The notes under the pieces were generated by a model. It did not search any database, was not told the origin of the DNA, and saw nothing but the letters and a program-made list of their open reading frames with translations. Of a stretch of 20,523 bases of DNA, positions 13,838 through 20,523 are shown one piece after another. Source of the DNA: Paenibacillus sp. (GTDB lineage: Bacteria; Bacillota; Bacilli; Paenibacillales; NBRC-103111); contig JARBUQ010000013.1 of the NCBI GenBank assembly GCA_029239545.1, positions 1-20,523 of the forward strand, given 5' to 3'. How positions within the stretch are numbered: the stretch's first letter is position 1; each line of letters opens with the position of its first letter. The translations under genes were made by a program, and so were the position numbers.

Positions 13838-15903
13838 GTACGACTCTCAGCAGTTCAGGCGCAGGTTTGAAACGGGTTTATGGTAAACAAGCAGTTCTGG
13901 CGGCCTTCGTCTTCATAGGAGGCCCTATACTGCTTTTTATACTTTTTTTAGTCGATATTAGCCTTGGCCAGGCAGATGTGAAGGTTCGCACTGTACTGGA
14001 GGCTATAATAAGCCCAACCGATTCGTTGGAGCATAATATGGTGCGGTATTTGAGGATGCCTCGAGCGATGATGGGAGTCTTGGCTGGGGCAGCTTTAGCG
14101 GTTGCGGGTGTGCTGCTGCAATCCCTGACGCGTAATCCGATGGCCTCTGCTTCCACATTAGGAATTAATGCTGGCGCTTACGCTGCTGTTGTAACAGCAA
14201 CGGTATTCGCTCCCTCCATGCTGCAGGGCTTCTCCCTATTCGTTGCTCTGATGGGTGGGATTGTTGCTGCATTGCTCGCCTACATGCTGGCTGGCGGCAT
14301 TAAATCCACACCTGCCCGTATGGCGCTTGCGGGGATGGCCGTCTCCATGATATTCGCTTCTATCACTGGAGCATTGCAATTATTGTTCGAGAATCAGACT
14401 GCAGGACTGTTCTTATGGGGCTCTGGAACATTGACACAGAATGACTGGAGCGGATTTTTATTTAGTTGGCCGTGGATTGCGGGATGTACGCTAATTGCTC
14501 TATTGCTGGCTCCCTCAATGGACGTGCTGGCGCTCGGTGATGATACTGCGCGTTCCCTCGGTCAGAGAGTAGTTAGGATTCGATTCATCGGATTATTAAC
14601 GGCTGTATTCCTGGCAGCTGTTACAGTTAGTGTGGTCGGTCCTATCGGGTTTGTCGGTCTTATCACTCCTCATCTAATTAGACTTCTCGGCTTTCGCCGT
14701 CATTTTGTGCTGATTCCAGCATCGCTTATTTGGGGCTCGGTTATAGTGCTATCTGCTGACATATGCGTGCAGCTGTTCATGAAGAAATTCGGGATTCTTC
14801 CGGTAGGGGCATTCACGGCGATGATTGGAGCCCCTTTCCTCATATGGTTGACGATCAGAACGATCAAGATGAGGACAGATTCGACGGGACAGCATGATAT
14901 GAATGTCGGGATTGCGCGTAGAAGGCTGCCTTATAAGTGGTTGATGACAGGGACTGTGATCTTGTTTATCTGTTCCATTGCGACTGCTCTGTCGCTTGGC
15001 GATCTGAAGTTCAGCCCATCTGAGCTGCTCGCTCTATTAACGGGCAGCGGCTCCGAGTTCGCCAAAAGCATTGTATTCGAGCTGAGACTTCCTAGAACAT
15101 TGGTGGCTGCATTGGCTGGAGCTGCGTTAGCGGCAAGCGGAATGCTGCTGCAAGGTGTGGTTCGTAATCCGCTTGCTGACCCATCGATTATGGGCGTTAC
15201 ATCTGGTGCGGGAGTTGGAGCTTTGCTGCTCCTGATTGTTTGGCCGCAAATGCCGGTTGCTCTCTTGCCGGCTGCTGCGTTTCTGGGTGCAGTTACCGCT
15301 GCATCGATTGTGTATCTGATCGCTCGCAAGGGAGGTTTCCAACCGATTCGTGTTGCTCTGGGCGGGATTGCAGTGTCGGCATTCGGTACAGCCATTATTC
15401 AAGCGCTCGTGGTAGTATCAGGGCTCAAGGTGGCAGTAGCCTTGGCTTGGATATCAGGAAGTACCTACGCTCGGGGATGGAGTGATCTGTCGCAGCTTGT
15501 AGTGTGGCCGATCATCCTGCTGCCGCTCGCCTGGCTGCTGTGCCGCAAGCTCGATTTGCTTGGCTTAGGCGATGAATCGGCTAGCGGATTAGGGATCAAT
15601 GCGCATCGAACACGACTGTTCGCAGCAGCTATTGCGGTAGCTTTAGCTGGTGCTGCTGTGGCAGTCGTAGGTACGGTTGGGTTTGTTGGTTTGCTGGCAC
15701 CTCATGCCGCACGAATGCTGGCTGGTTACAACCATAAGCGATTGCTCCTGCTATCTTCCCTGATGGGAGCTACTCTGCTTGTTTTGGCTGATCTGATAGG
15801 GCGAGTGGCTTTGGCGCCTAAGGAAATCCCATCAGGTCTCGTTGTAGCGCTCATAGGAGCCCCGTATTTCTTATGGCTGATGCGCAAAAGTTTATCTCGT
15901 TAA
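13834..15903 (+). CDS. Double-length FecCD-type iron-siderophore permease (FhuB-like fusion)
   Basis: This integral membrane protein forms the whole translocation pore of a type II ABC importer. Most FecCD permeases are about 330 residues and dimerise, but this one has 689 residues and two tandem copies, as in E. coli FhuB. Copy 1 (about 20-345) has GVLLQSLTRNPMA and the ATPase-contact stretch GPIGFVGLITPHLIRLL. Copy 2 (about 366-689) has GMLLQGVVRNPLA and GTVGFVGLLAPHAARML. Each copy contains about ten hydrophobic segments, and a charged linker (RTIKMRTDSTGQHDMN...) joins them. The ATG at 13834 overlaps the lipoprotein stop (ATGA), with no strong ribosome site, so translation is probably coupled. 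No ATPase gene is present in the window; the partner must be encoded elsewhere. Confidence 0.93.
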   Translation: MSTTLSSSGAGLKRVYGKQAVLAAFVFIGGPILLFILFLVDISLGQADVKVRTVLEAIISPTDSLEHNMVRYLRMPRAMMGVLAGAALAVAGVLLQSLTRNPMASASTLGINAGAYAAVVTATVFAPSMLQGFSLFVALMGGIVAALLAYMLAGGIKSTPARMALAGMAVSMIFASITGALQLLFENQTAGLFLWGSGTLTQNDWSGFLFSWPWIAGCTLIALLLAPSMDVLALGDDTARSLGQRVVRIRFIGLLTAVFLAAVTVSVVGPIGFVGLITPHLIRLLGFRRHFVLIPASLIWGSVIVLSADICVQLFMKKFGILPVGAFTAMIGAPFLIWLTIRTIKMRTDSTGQHDMNVGIARRRLPYKWLMTGTVILFICSIATALSLGDLKFSPSELLALLTGSGSEFAKSIVFELRLPRTLVAALAGAALAASGMLLQGVVRNPLADPSIMGVTSGAGVGALLLLIVWPQMPVALLPAAAFLGAVTAASIVYLIARKGGFQPIRVALGGIAVSAFGTAIIQALVVVSGLKVAVALAWISGSTYARGWSDLSQLVVWPIILLPLAWLLCRKLDLLGLGDESASGLGINAHRTRLFAAAIAVALAGAAVAVVGTVGFVGLLAPHAARMLAGYNHKRLLLLSSLMGATLLVLADLIGRVALAPKEIPSGLVVALIGAPYFLWLMRKSLSR

Positions 15904-15926
15904 CCAATTCCACATAGGGTTTCAAT

Positions 15927-15963
15927 AAGCTTCCCGTCGACCTGTCGATAGGAAGCTTTTCTT
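15927..15963 (+). terminator. Rho-independent terminator of the iron-uptake operon
   Basis: The stem AAGCTTCC (15927-15934) with GGAAGCTT (15951-15958) encloses a small inner TCGA/TCGA stem and is followed by a T-rich tail (TTTTCTTCT). Confidence 0.88.
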
Positions 15964-16149
15964 CTATCCGAGCTCAACCGCTGAGAGAGATCCTCGCAAT
16001 GAATACGAACGAGTCCAAGTATGGGTGAGCACACCGATCGGGAGTCTTAAAGCTTTGGACTTATGTGTACACTGCACAACAAGCGGTGAACTGTCTCCTT
16101 ATTCTCTCCGGGGATTGGATGAAGAGAAGCGGTGCTTCAAAGTCGGATG

Positions 16150-16175
16150 TGATATAATGAAGGAACAAGTGTTCG
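16150..16175 (+). promoter_or_regulatory. Extended -10 promoter with a LexA (SOS) box at the transcription start
   Basis: TGA-TATAAT (16150-16158) is a perfect extended -10 element, and the expected start of transcription is near 16165. GGAACAAGTGTTCG (16162-16175) matches the Gram-positive LexA/DinR box CGAAC-N4-GTTCG at every position of the ten specified except the first. Its place over the start site fits repression by LexA. The stretch 15964-16149 before it shows no gene. Confidence 0.75.
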
Positions 16176-16199
16176 TTCATTCTTCACTAAGGGGATATT

Positions 16200-18509
16200 A
16201 TGTCCATTCAAATTCCGTTATCGGTCCGATATTTGGTTGAGTATGTATACTTAAGCGGGAGTATTGATTCTGGCTTCCGTACTGCGGGTTCACTTATTGA
16301 AGGGACCAGAGCGCATCAAAAAATTCAGAAGTTATACGGGGAACAAGATCAGAAGGAAGTTCATTTATCGGCCGAAATTCCTTACAAGCATCTTGTATTT
16401 GTGCTGGACGGACGATGTGATGGATTATTGCGATCAGAGCCTGTATGTACGATAGAAGAAATCAAATCTACTTCCGGTGATTTGGAGTGGATCACGGAGG
16501 ACCGGTTTCCCGTTCATTGGGCGCAGGCCAAATGTTATGCCTATATGTATGCGAGAGAACATGGGATCGAGCAGATGGGTATTCAGCTGACTTATGTACA
16601 TGTGGAAACCGAGGAGCAGAAGCAGTTCAGGCAGGAGGTTACATTCGAGCAGCTGGAGCAATTCGTGCTGGAGACGATCAAGCAGTATGCTCCCTTTGCA
16701 GAGATGGTTCTCGAGCATCACCAAGCCCGCGATAGCAGTATAGAAGCATTGGCTTTCCCGTTCGAGGCTTATCGACAAGGGCAGCGCAAGCTGGCGGCCG
16801 CTGTATACAAGAGCATAGACGATGGGACCAAGCTATTCGCCAAAGCTCCTACAGGTATAGGAAAGACGATATCGACAATATTCCCCACTCTGAAGGCAAT
16901 GGGCAGAGGAATGCTGCAGCGCTTCTATTATTTGACTGCCAAGACAATCACAAGAACCGCTGCTGAAGAAGCCCTTGTACTGCTTCAATCCAAGGGCCTG
17001 CATATTCATAGTGTTACACTCACGGCGAAGGACAAAATATGCTTCCAGGAAGCAGTAAGCTGCAGGAAGGAAGATTGCATCTATGCCGATGGTTATTATG
17101 ACCGGATCAATACGGCTATTCTTGATCTCATGTCCAATGAAACTTTGATTACCAGGCCTGTTATTGAGCAATATGCACGCAAGCACACCGTATGTCCGTT
17201 CGAATTCTCTTTGGATGCTGCTTATGCAGCAGATGCTGTAATTTGCGACTACAATTATATATTTGACCCTCGAATATCCTTGAAACGATTATTGGGAGAG
17301 CAGAAGAAACAAACCGTCTTATTAATTGACGAAGCACATAATCTCGTGGACCGTGCGAGAGAGATGTTCTCTGCAGCTTTGATCAAATCAGATTTTTTGT
17401 CTGTAGGACGGGAGTTCAAGGGAGTGAATAAGGAACTGCAGCAAGCGGCCAAAGCAGTGAACGATTATTTCATTGCCATTCGCAAGGAGAACGAGGCCAA
17501 GTATCGCGTCATGCAGGAGCGTCCTCAGCAATTATGCGAGCGGATAGAGGCTTTTGTCCAGGTGGCCGAGAAGCAGTTGGCTGCTTACGGGTCCAATCAA
17601 ACTCTCCCATTGCTGTTAGACCTTTATTACGCATGCCAGGCATTCTTGAGAGCAGACAAGCTGTATGACGAGCGATACGTAACCTATTATGAAGTCATGA
17701 GTAATGAAGTCCGCGTGAAGCTGTTCTGTCTCGATCCTTCGTATTTGCTTCAGCAAATGGGAAAAGGCTACCGATCCCATATTTATTTCTCAGCAACGTT
17801 GTCTCCAGGCGGATATTATATGGATATGCTGGGAGCGGGTTCCGAGGATTACAGACTGTCGGTTCCGTCGCCTTTCTCCAAAGATCAGTTGAAGGTTTCG
17901 ATTCGACCACTATCTACCCGTTACCATGATCGCGATCGAACGAAGGGACCGCTGGTACAGCTGCTGCTTCAGCTCGTTACGAATCATCCGGGCAATTATT
18001 TGTTCTTCTTCCCTTCCTATGAATATATGAACAGTGTCTATGAAGCATTTATGAGCGTGGATCATGCTGACCCACTGCAAACGCTTTTGCAGCATAATGA
18101 GATGAAGGAAGAAGAACGTGAGCAATTTCTTATGGCCTTTAATGCGGCGAACAAGCAGACTTTGGCTGGTTTTGCAGTCATGGGAGGGATTTTCTCAGAA
18201 GGGATAGATTTGGTTGGGGATCGATTGACAGGTGTTGTCGTCGTTGGTGTAGGTTTACCCCAGATCGGCCTGGAACGCAACATCATCAAACAATATTATG
18301 AGAGCACAGGGAAGAACGGATATGAGTATGCCTATGTGTTTCCGGGCATTAATAAGGTGCTGCAGGCAGGCGGCCGATTGATTCGTTCCGAGCATGATCG
18401 GGGTATACTTATGCTGGTGGATGATCGCTATATGCAGCCCCGGTACCAGAGTCTTCTACCTGAAGAATGGAGAAATGAGTCAGATACGGTATCAGAAATT
18501 GAAAATTGA
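16200..18509 (+). CDS. PD-(D/E)XK nuclease fused to an Fe-S XPD/DinG-type DNA helicase
   Basis: This is a 769-residue putative DNA-repair enzyme. Residues 1 to about 180 form a Cas4/RecB-like nuclease module with all expected residues: His39 (GTRAHQ), Asp74 (GRCDGLL), Glu87-Ile-Lys89 and Gln109 with Tyr113 (AQAKCYAY). From about 185 a superfamily 2 helicase follows: Walker A APTGIGKT (216-223), four cysteines that fit an XPD-type Fe-S cluster (Cys281, 288, 293, 332), DEAH (377-380), then YFSATLSPGG, GGIFSEGIDL and the motif VI arginine stretch QAGGRLIRS. By family, such helicases unwind 5'-3'. The ATG at 16200 has AAGGGG 5 bases upstream. The LexA box at its promoter suggests SOS induction. 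It is not followed by a terminator; the next promoter overlaps its stop codon. Confidence 0.9.
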   Translation: MSIQIPLSVRYLVEYVYLSGSIDSGFRTAGSLIEGTRAHQKIQKLYGEQDQKEVHLSAEIPYKHLVFVLDGRCDGLLRSEPVCTIEEIKSTSGDLEWITEDRFPVHWAQAKCYAYMYAREHGIEQMGIQLTYVHVETEEQKQFRQEVTFEQLEQFVLETIKQYAPFAEMVLEHHQARDSSIEALAFPFEAYRQGQRKLAAAVYKSIDDGTKLFAKAPTGIGKTISTIFPTLKAMGRGMLQRFYYLTAKTITRTAAEEALVLLQSKGLHIHSVTLTAKDKICFQEAVSCRKEDCIYADGYYDRINTAILDLMSNETLITRPVIEQYARKHTVCPFEFSLDAAYAADAVICDYNYIFDPRISLKRLLGEQKKQTVLLIDEAHNLVDRAREMFSAALIKSDFLSVGREFKGVNKELQQAAKAVNDYFIAIRKENEAKYRVMQERPQQLCERIEAFVQVAEKQLAAYGSNQTLPLLLDLYYACQAFLRADKLYDERYVTYYEVMSNEVRVKLFCLDPSYLLQQMGKGYRSHIYFSATLSPGGYYMDMLGAGSEDYRLSVPSPFSKDQLKVSIRPLSTRYHDRDRTKGPLVQLLLQLVTNHPGNYLFFFPSYEYMNSVYEAFMSVDHADPLQTLLQHNEMKEEEREQFLMAFNAANKQTLAGFAVMGGIFSEGIDLVGDRLTGVVVVGVGLPQIGLERNIIKQYYESTGKNGYEYAYVFPGINKVLQAGGRLIRSEHDRGILMLVDDRYMQPRYQSLLPEEWRNESDTVSEIEN

Positions 18510-18558
18510 CACGAAACCAAAAGGTGTCATATAATGATAAACGAAACCAAATGGTTTC
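18506..18558 (+). promoter_or_regulatory. Sigma-A promoter with two ArsR-type operator copies
   Basis: TTGACA (18506-18511, overlapping the helicase stop codon) and TATAAT (18530-18535) are perfect hexamers 18 bases apart. GAAACCAAAAGGTGTC (18513-18528) fills the spacer, and GAAACCAAATGGTTTC (18543-18558), a perfect GAAACC/GGTTTC dyad, covers the likely start site. The two copies are exactly 30 bases apart on the same face of the helix, roughly three turns. They are the expected target of the ArsR protein encoded downstream. Confidence 0.82.
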
Positions 18559-18600
18559 CCTTTTTCTGTTCCGCATACTTATACTGGAGGGATTAACAAG

Positions 18601-19026
18601 ATGGATCATGATAAAAAAAACACGTTGGAAGATATTCGTAAGACTCAGGTGTTCAAAGCTTCCATTCAGAAAGTATGGAATGCTGTAGCAACCGCTGAGG
18701 GCATTGCCGCGTGGTTTATGCCGAATAATTTTCAGCCGATTGCAGGTTATGAGTTTCAGTTGAACGCCGGACCATTCGGAGATTCGCCTTGCAAAGTGAC
18801 AGAGATCGATCCTCCTAATCGGCTTTCATTCAAATGGGGCAAGGATTGGACCCTGACATTCGAACTGGTCGACCTTGAAGGGGACACGCAGTTCACCCTT
18901 ATTCATTCCGGTTGGAATGCCGACACGGTCACTGAATTCGGCGAGACTCATGCGATTGTGAGAGACAGAATGTCGCAGGGCTGGGGCGGCATATCTCATA
19001 AGCTGCGCGAACTCGTCGAGGCCTAG
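18601..19026 (+). CDS. SRPBCC-domain protein of the AHSA1 (Aha1-like) type
   Basis: SRPBCC/START-like proteins form a deep hydrophobic pocket and bind small ligands; a catalytic role is not known for this subfamily. The 141 residues cover the whole fold, from the opening strand (QVFKASIQKVWNAVATAEGIAAWFMP) through CKVTEIDPPNRLSFKWGKDWTLTFEL to the long C-terminal helix (MSQGWGGISHKLRELVEA). The ATG at 18601 has GGAGGG about 9 bases upstream. It is the first gene of a two-gene operon with an ArsR-type repressor one base downstream, a common pairing in Bacillales in which both products may respond to the same unknown signal. Confidence 0.9.
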   Translation: MDHDKKNTLEDIRKTQVFKASIQKVWNAVATAEGIAAWFMPNNFQPIAGYEFQLNAGPFGDSPCKVTEIDPPNRLSFKWGKDWTLTFELVDLEGDTQFTLIHSGWNADTVTEFGETHAIVRDRMSQGWGGISHKLRELVEA

Positions 19027-19027
19027 G

Positions 19028-19414
19028 ATGACAGCCTCTGCTCAGAAGCATGATGTTTTTCAAGCGATTGCTGATCCGACTCGCCGCAGTTTGTTGAAAC
19101 TTCTCATCGATCAAGAGCTGCCTGTTACAGTCATAAGCTGTCATTATCCGATGACTCGTACAGCGGTATCCAAACATCTGCGCATCTTATCAGAAGCTGG
19201 ACTCGTCAAGGAGAGAAAGGTCGGGCGTGAGACCAGATATCGCCTGGATCCGGAGCCGCTGCTTGAATTGAAGCGCTGGCTGGCTTTCTACGAACGCTTC
19301 TGGGAGAATAAGCTGGTAGCCCTTAAACGTTACGTCGAAGCGGATGACGATCAGCAGGTCGAAAATCCGATACACTTTTTGGAGCTTTTCAAACGAAACA
19401 CGGACAATGAATAG
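19028..19414 (+). CDS. ArsR-family transcriptional repressor without a metal site
   Basis: This is a 128-residue winged-helix repressor. DPTRRSLLKLLIDQELPV opens the domain, MTRTAVSKHLRILSEAGLVKERK is the recognition helix with its flank, and GRETRYRLDPEPL is the wing. The Cys motif ELCVCDL of arsenic- and cadmium-sensing ArsR proteins is absent, so it is not expected to sense metal. A C-terminal helix (LLELKRWLAFYERFWENKLVALKRYVEAD) probably serves dimerisation. The ATG at 19028 follows the SRPBCC stop after one base, so the genes are translationally coupled. It presumably binds the two GAAACC-N4-GGTTTC-type sites in its own promoter and represses the operon. Confidence 0.9.
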   Translation: MTASAQKHDVFQAIADPTRRSLLKLLIDQELPVTVISCHYPMTRTAVSKHLRILSEAGLVKERKVGRETRYRLDPEPLLELKRWLAFYERFWENKLVALKRYVEADDDQQVENPIHFLELFKRNTDNE

Positions 19415-19452
19415 TCAGTCTTTCTGCTTAATGGAGAAGATGCGTAAATGTT

Positions 19453-19485
19453 AGAGAGGGAGGCTCAGGCCCTCTCTCTTTTTTT
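19453..19485 (+). terminator. Rho-independent terminator of the SRPBCC-ArsR operon
   Basis: The stem AGAGAGGG (19453-19460) with CCCTCTCT (19470-19477) is followed by seven T residues (19479-19485). Confidence 0.92.
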
Positions 19486-19592
19486 GTGAATTCACTTTAA
19501 CCTATCAGTAAATTCCATTCCATTGCTGATTAGCTGGGACCTTTCCTGAACCAAGGGGCAGCTGCTACTAGATGTTTTTTCACAAATGTATC

Positions 19593-19601
19593 TGTTATAA
19601 T
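19593..19601 (+). promoter_or_regulatory. Possible extended -10 promoter of the membrane-protein gene
   Basis: TGT-TATAAT (19593-19601) is a perfect extended -10 element 91 bases before the start codon; the -35 region is poor. The remainder of 19486-19692 shows no gene. Confidence 0.5.
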
Positions 19602-19692
19602 TGCAGGACTTTCTTGTATTTAAAGGGAATATAGTAGTTAGGATATTTATAAGAATCACTATTCCAGGTTACGACAAAAAGGTGCGTGTTGT

Positions 19693-20523
19693 ATGGATTT
19701 CATTTTGTTCCGCAGCGGGTTTCGATCAGCCAAGCAGCGGTTTATGGCGGACAGTGAAGAGTACGGCAAAATCGTACTGCTGTTCGTTTATTTGTTTTGC
19801 GCAGCATCTGCCTCCACAATTGGGCGTACGGCTGCCGATACATTATTCCTAAGTCACTTCTCAGCCTCAAAGCTTTCACTTATGTATTTGCCGCAAGCTG
19901 GCATCCTTCTTCTGGCGGGTATTATATACCAAAGGTTATGCAGAATCGTCCGTATCGATCTTTTATGTACAATCATCACCTTAAGTGTATTCATTCTGAG
20001 TCTTGGCTCCCGGATGGTTGCGGGGTTGGGCTACCATTGGGTATACGCAGTCATGTATGTCGCGTACGATGTGTTTAACTTTCTTATGATCGTCTGCTTC
20101 TGGCAGTTCGCAACGTCCGTCATGGACCAGCGCAAAGCCAAGAAGCTGATTAACTGGGTAGGGAGCGGCAGCATTGTCGGCGGTATAGTGAGCGGGTTTG
20201 GACTCAAGCTGTTAGTTGGACCGCTCGGTACTATGAATTTGATTTATATTTATGCTGGCCTCCAATTGCTCTGTTTCTTGCTGGTCAGAACAATAATTGC
20301 TAGAGTAGCAGATCGCAGAGATACATTCGCAGTCGCTGTGCCCGGAACCCAAGGTATGCCTGGGAATAAACCGAACACAGCGGCAAAGCCCAGCCCCGCT
20401 CAAGCTGCTTCAGGCGGGATGTTTCGTAACGTCCCCCATCTGAAATACATTGCCATCATTGCAGCGACTATTACATTGTCCTTAACGTTTGCCGACTACC
20501 AGTTCAAAGTGATTTTACGGGAG
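19693..20523 (+). CDS. Multi-pass membrane protein resembling the ADP/ATP (Npt/Tlc) translocase family, 3' end outside window
   Basis: The frame is open from ATG 19693 to the last base (277 codons), so the gene is cut by the window edge. AAAAAGGTG (19676-19684) stands 8 bases upstream. The product starts MDFILFRSGFRSAKQ and has at least six hydrophobic segments, such as IVLLFVYLFCAASAS, YLPQAGILLLAGIIY and LLCTIITLSVFILSLG. The stretch FWQFATSVMDQRKAKKLINWVGSGSIVGGIVSGFG and the early TAADTLFLSHF resemble bacterial nucleotide-translocase-like proteins that often carry HEAT-repeat or cyclic-nucleotide-binding domains downstream. A polar, Pro/Ala/Gly-rich loop (about 215-240) separates the first segments from the next (YIAIIAATITLSLTF). 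That it is a polytopic membrane protein is secure; the transporter family is a recollection of resemblance, and the substrate is unknown. Confidence 0.7.
   Translation, partial: MDFILFRSGFRSAKQRFMADSEEYGKIVLLFVYLFCAASASTIGRTAADTLFLSHFSASKLSLMYLPQAGILLLAGIIYQRLCRIVRIDLLCTIITLSVFILSLGSRMVAGLGYHWVYAVMYVAYDVFNFLMIVCFWQFATSVMDQRKAKKLINWVGSGSIVGGIVSGFGLKLLVGPLGTMNLIYIYAGLQLLCFLLVRTIIARVADRRDTFAVAVPGTQGMPGNKPNTAAKPSPAQAASGGMFRNVPHLKYIAIIAATITLSLTFADYQFKVILRE

Noticed and set aside
16025..16240. Plus-strand open frame of 71 codons before the nuclease-helicase gene
   Set aside because: GTG start without ribosome site; it crosses the promoter and LexA box and overlaps the start of the helicase gene.
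19601..20078. Two overlapping plus-strand frames (19601-19852 and 19797-20078) over the last gene
   Set aside because: The real frame starts at 19693, has a ribosome site, encodes membrane segments and is open to the window end; the other two are out-of-frame shadows.
1..20523. CRISPR array, prophage, insertion sequence, tRNA or rRNA
   Set aside because: No regularly spaced direct repeats, transposase or phage motifs, or tRNA/rRNA-like sequences were seen on reading both strands.

Overview
The window looks like chromosomal DNA from a low-to-mid GC Gram-positive bacterium of the order Bacillales, most likely Paenibacillus or a close relative. The evidence is the Bacillus-type pdhABCD cluster, strong AGGAGG-type ribosome binding sites, near-consensus sigma-A promoters, a GAAC-N4-GTTC LexA box of the Gram-positive type, and gene products that resemble Paenibacillus proteins. 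The species assignment is an inference; there is no rRNA in the window.

Layout. (1) 1-4732: pyruvate dehydrogenase operon (pdhA 3' part, pdhB, pdhC, pdhD), packed within a few bases of each other and closed by a strong terminator. (2) 4825-5931: a DHH/DHHA1 phosphoesterase followed by an unreported-looking 40-residue small ORF and a terminator. (3) 5932-6596: a gene-poor stretch holding degenerate 50-bp repeats in direct and inverted orientation, and then a nested 68-bp inverted repeat lying inside a possible 47-residue ORF. (4) 6597-8611, minus strand: a Nudix hydrolase and a THUMP-domain RNA methyltransferase, separated by a GC-rich hairpin region. (5) 8670-9993: an O-methyltransferase and a Uma2-family protein. 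(6) 10007-12722: four consecutive hairpins, then a GH4 alpha-galactosidase (minus) divergent from an AraC-type regulator (plus), which looks like a sugar-utilisation pair. (7) 12737-15963: a Fur-box-controlled siderophore uptake pair, a lipoprotein plus a double-length fused FecCD permease, with no ATPase gene alongside. (8) 16150-18509: a LexA-box-preceded fusion of a PD-(D/E)XK nuclease and an Fe-S XPD-type helicase. (9) 18506-19485: an autoregulated-looking SRPBCC-ArsR operon with two operator copies 30 bp apart. (10) 19693 to the end: the 5' part of a multi-pass membrane protein resembling the ADP/ATP (Npt/Tlc) translocase family, cut off by the window edge.

Functionally this is mostly core metabolism plus standard accessory regulation. 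The parts that deserve a second look are the nuclease-helicase fusion with its SOS-type control site, the repeat and hairpin block at 6066-6566 with its two small ORFs, the paired ArsR operators, and the orphan fused iron permease. I did not find phage, transposase, CRISPR, rRNA or tRNA genes.
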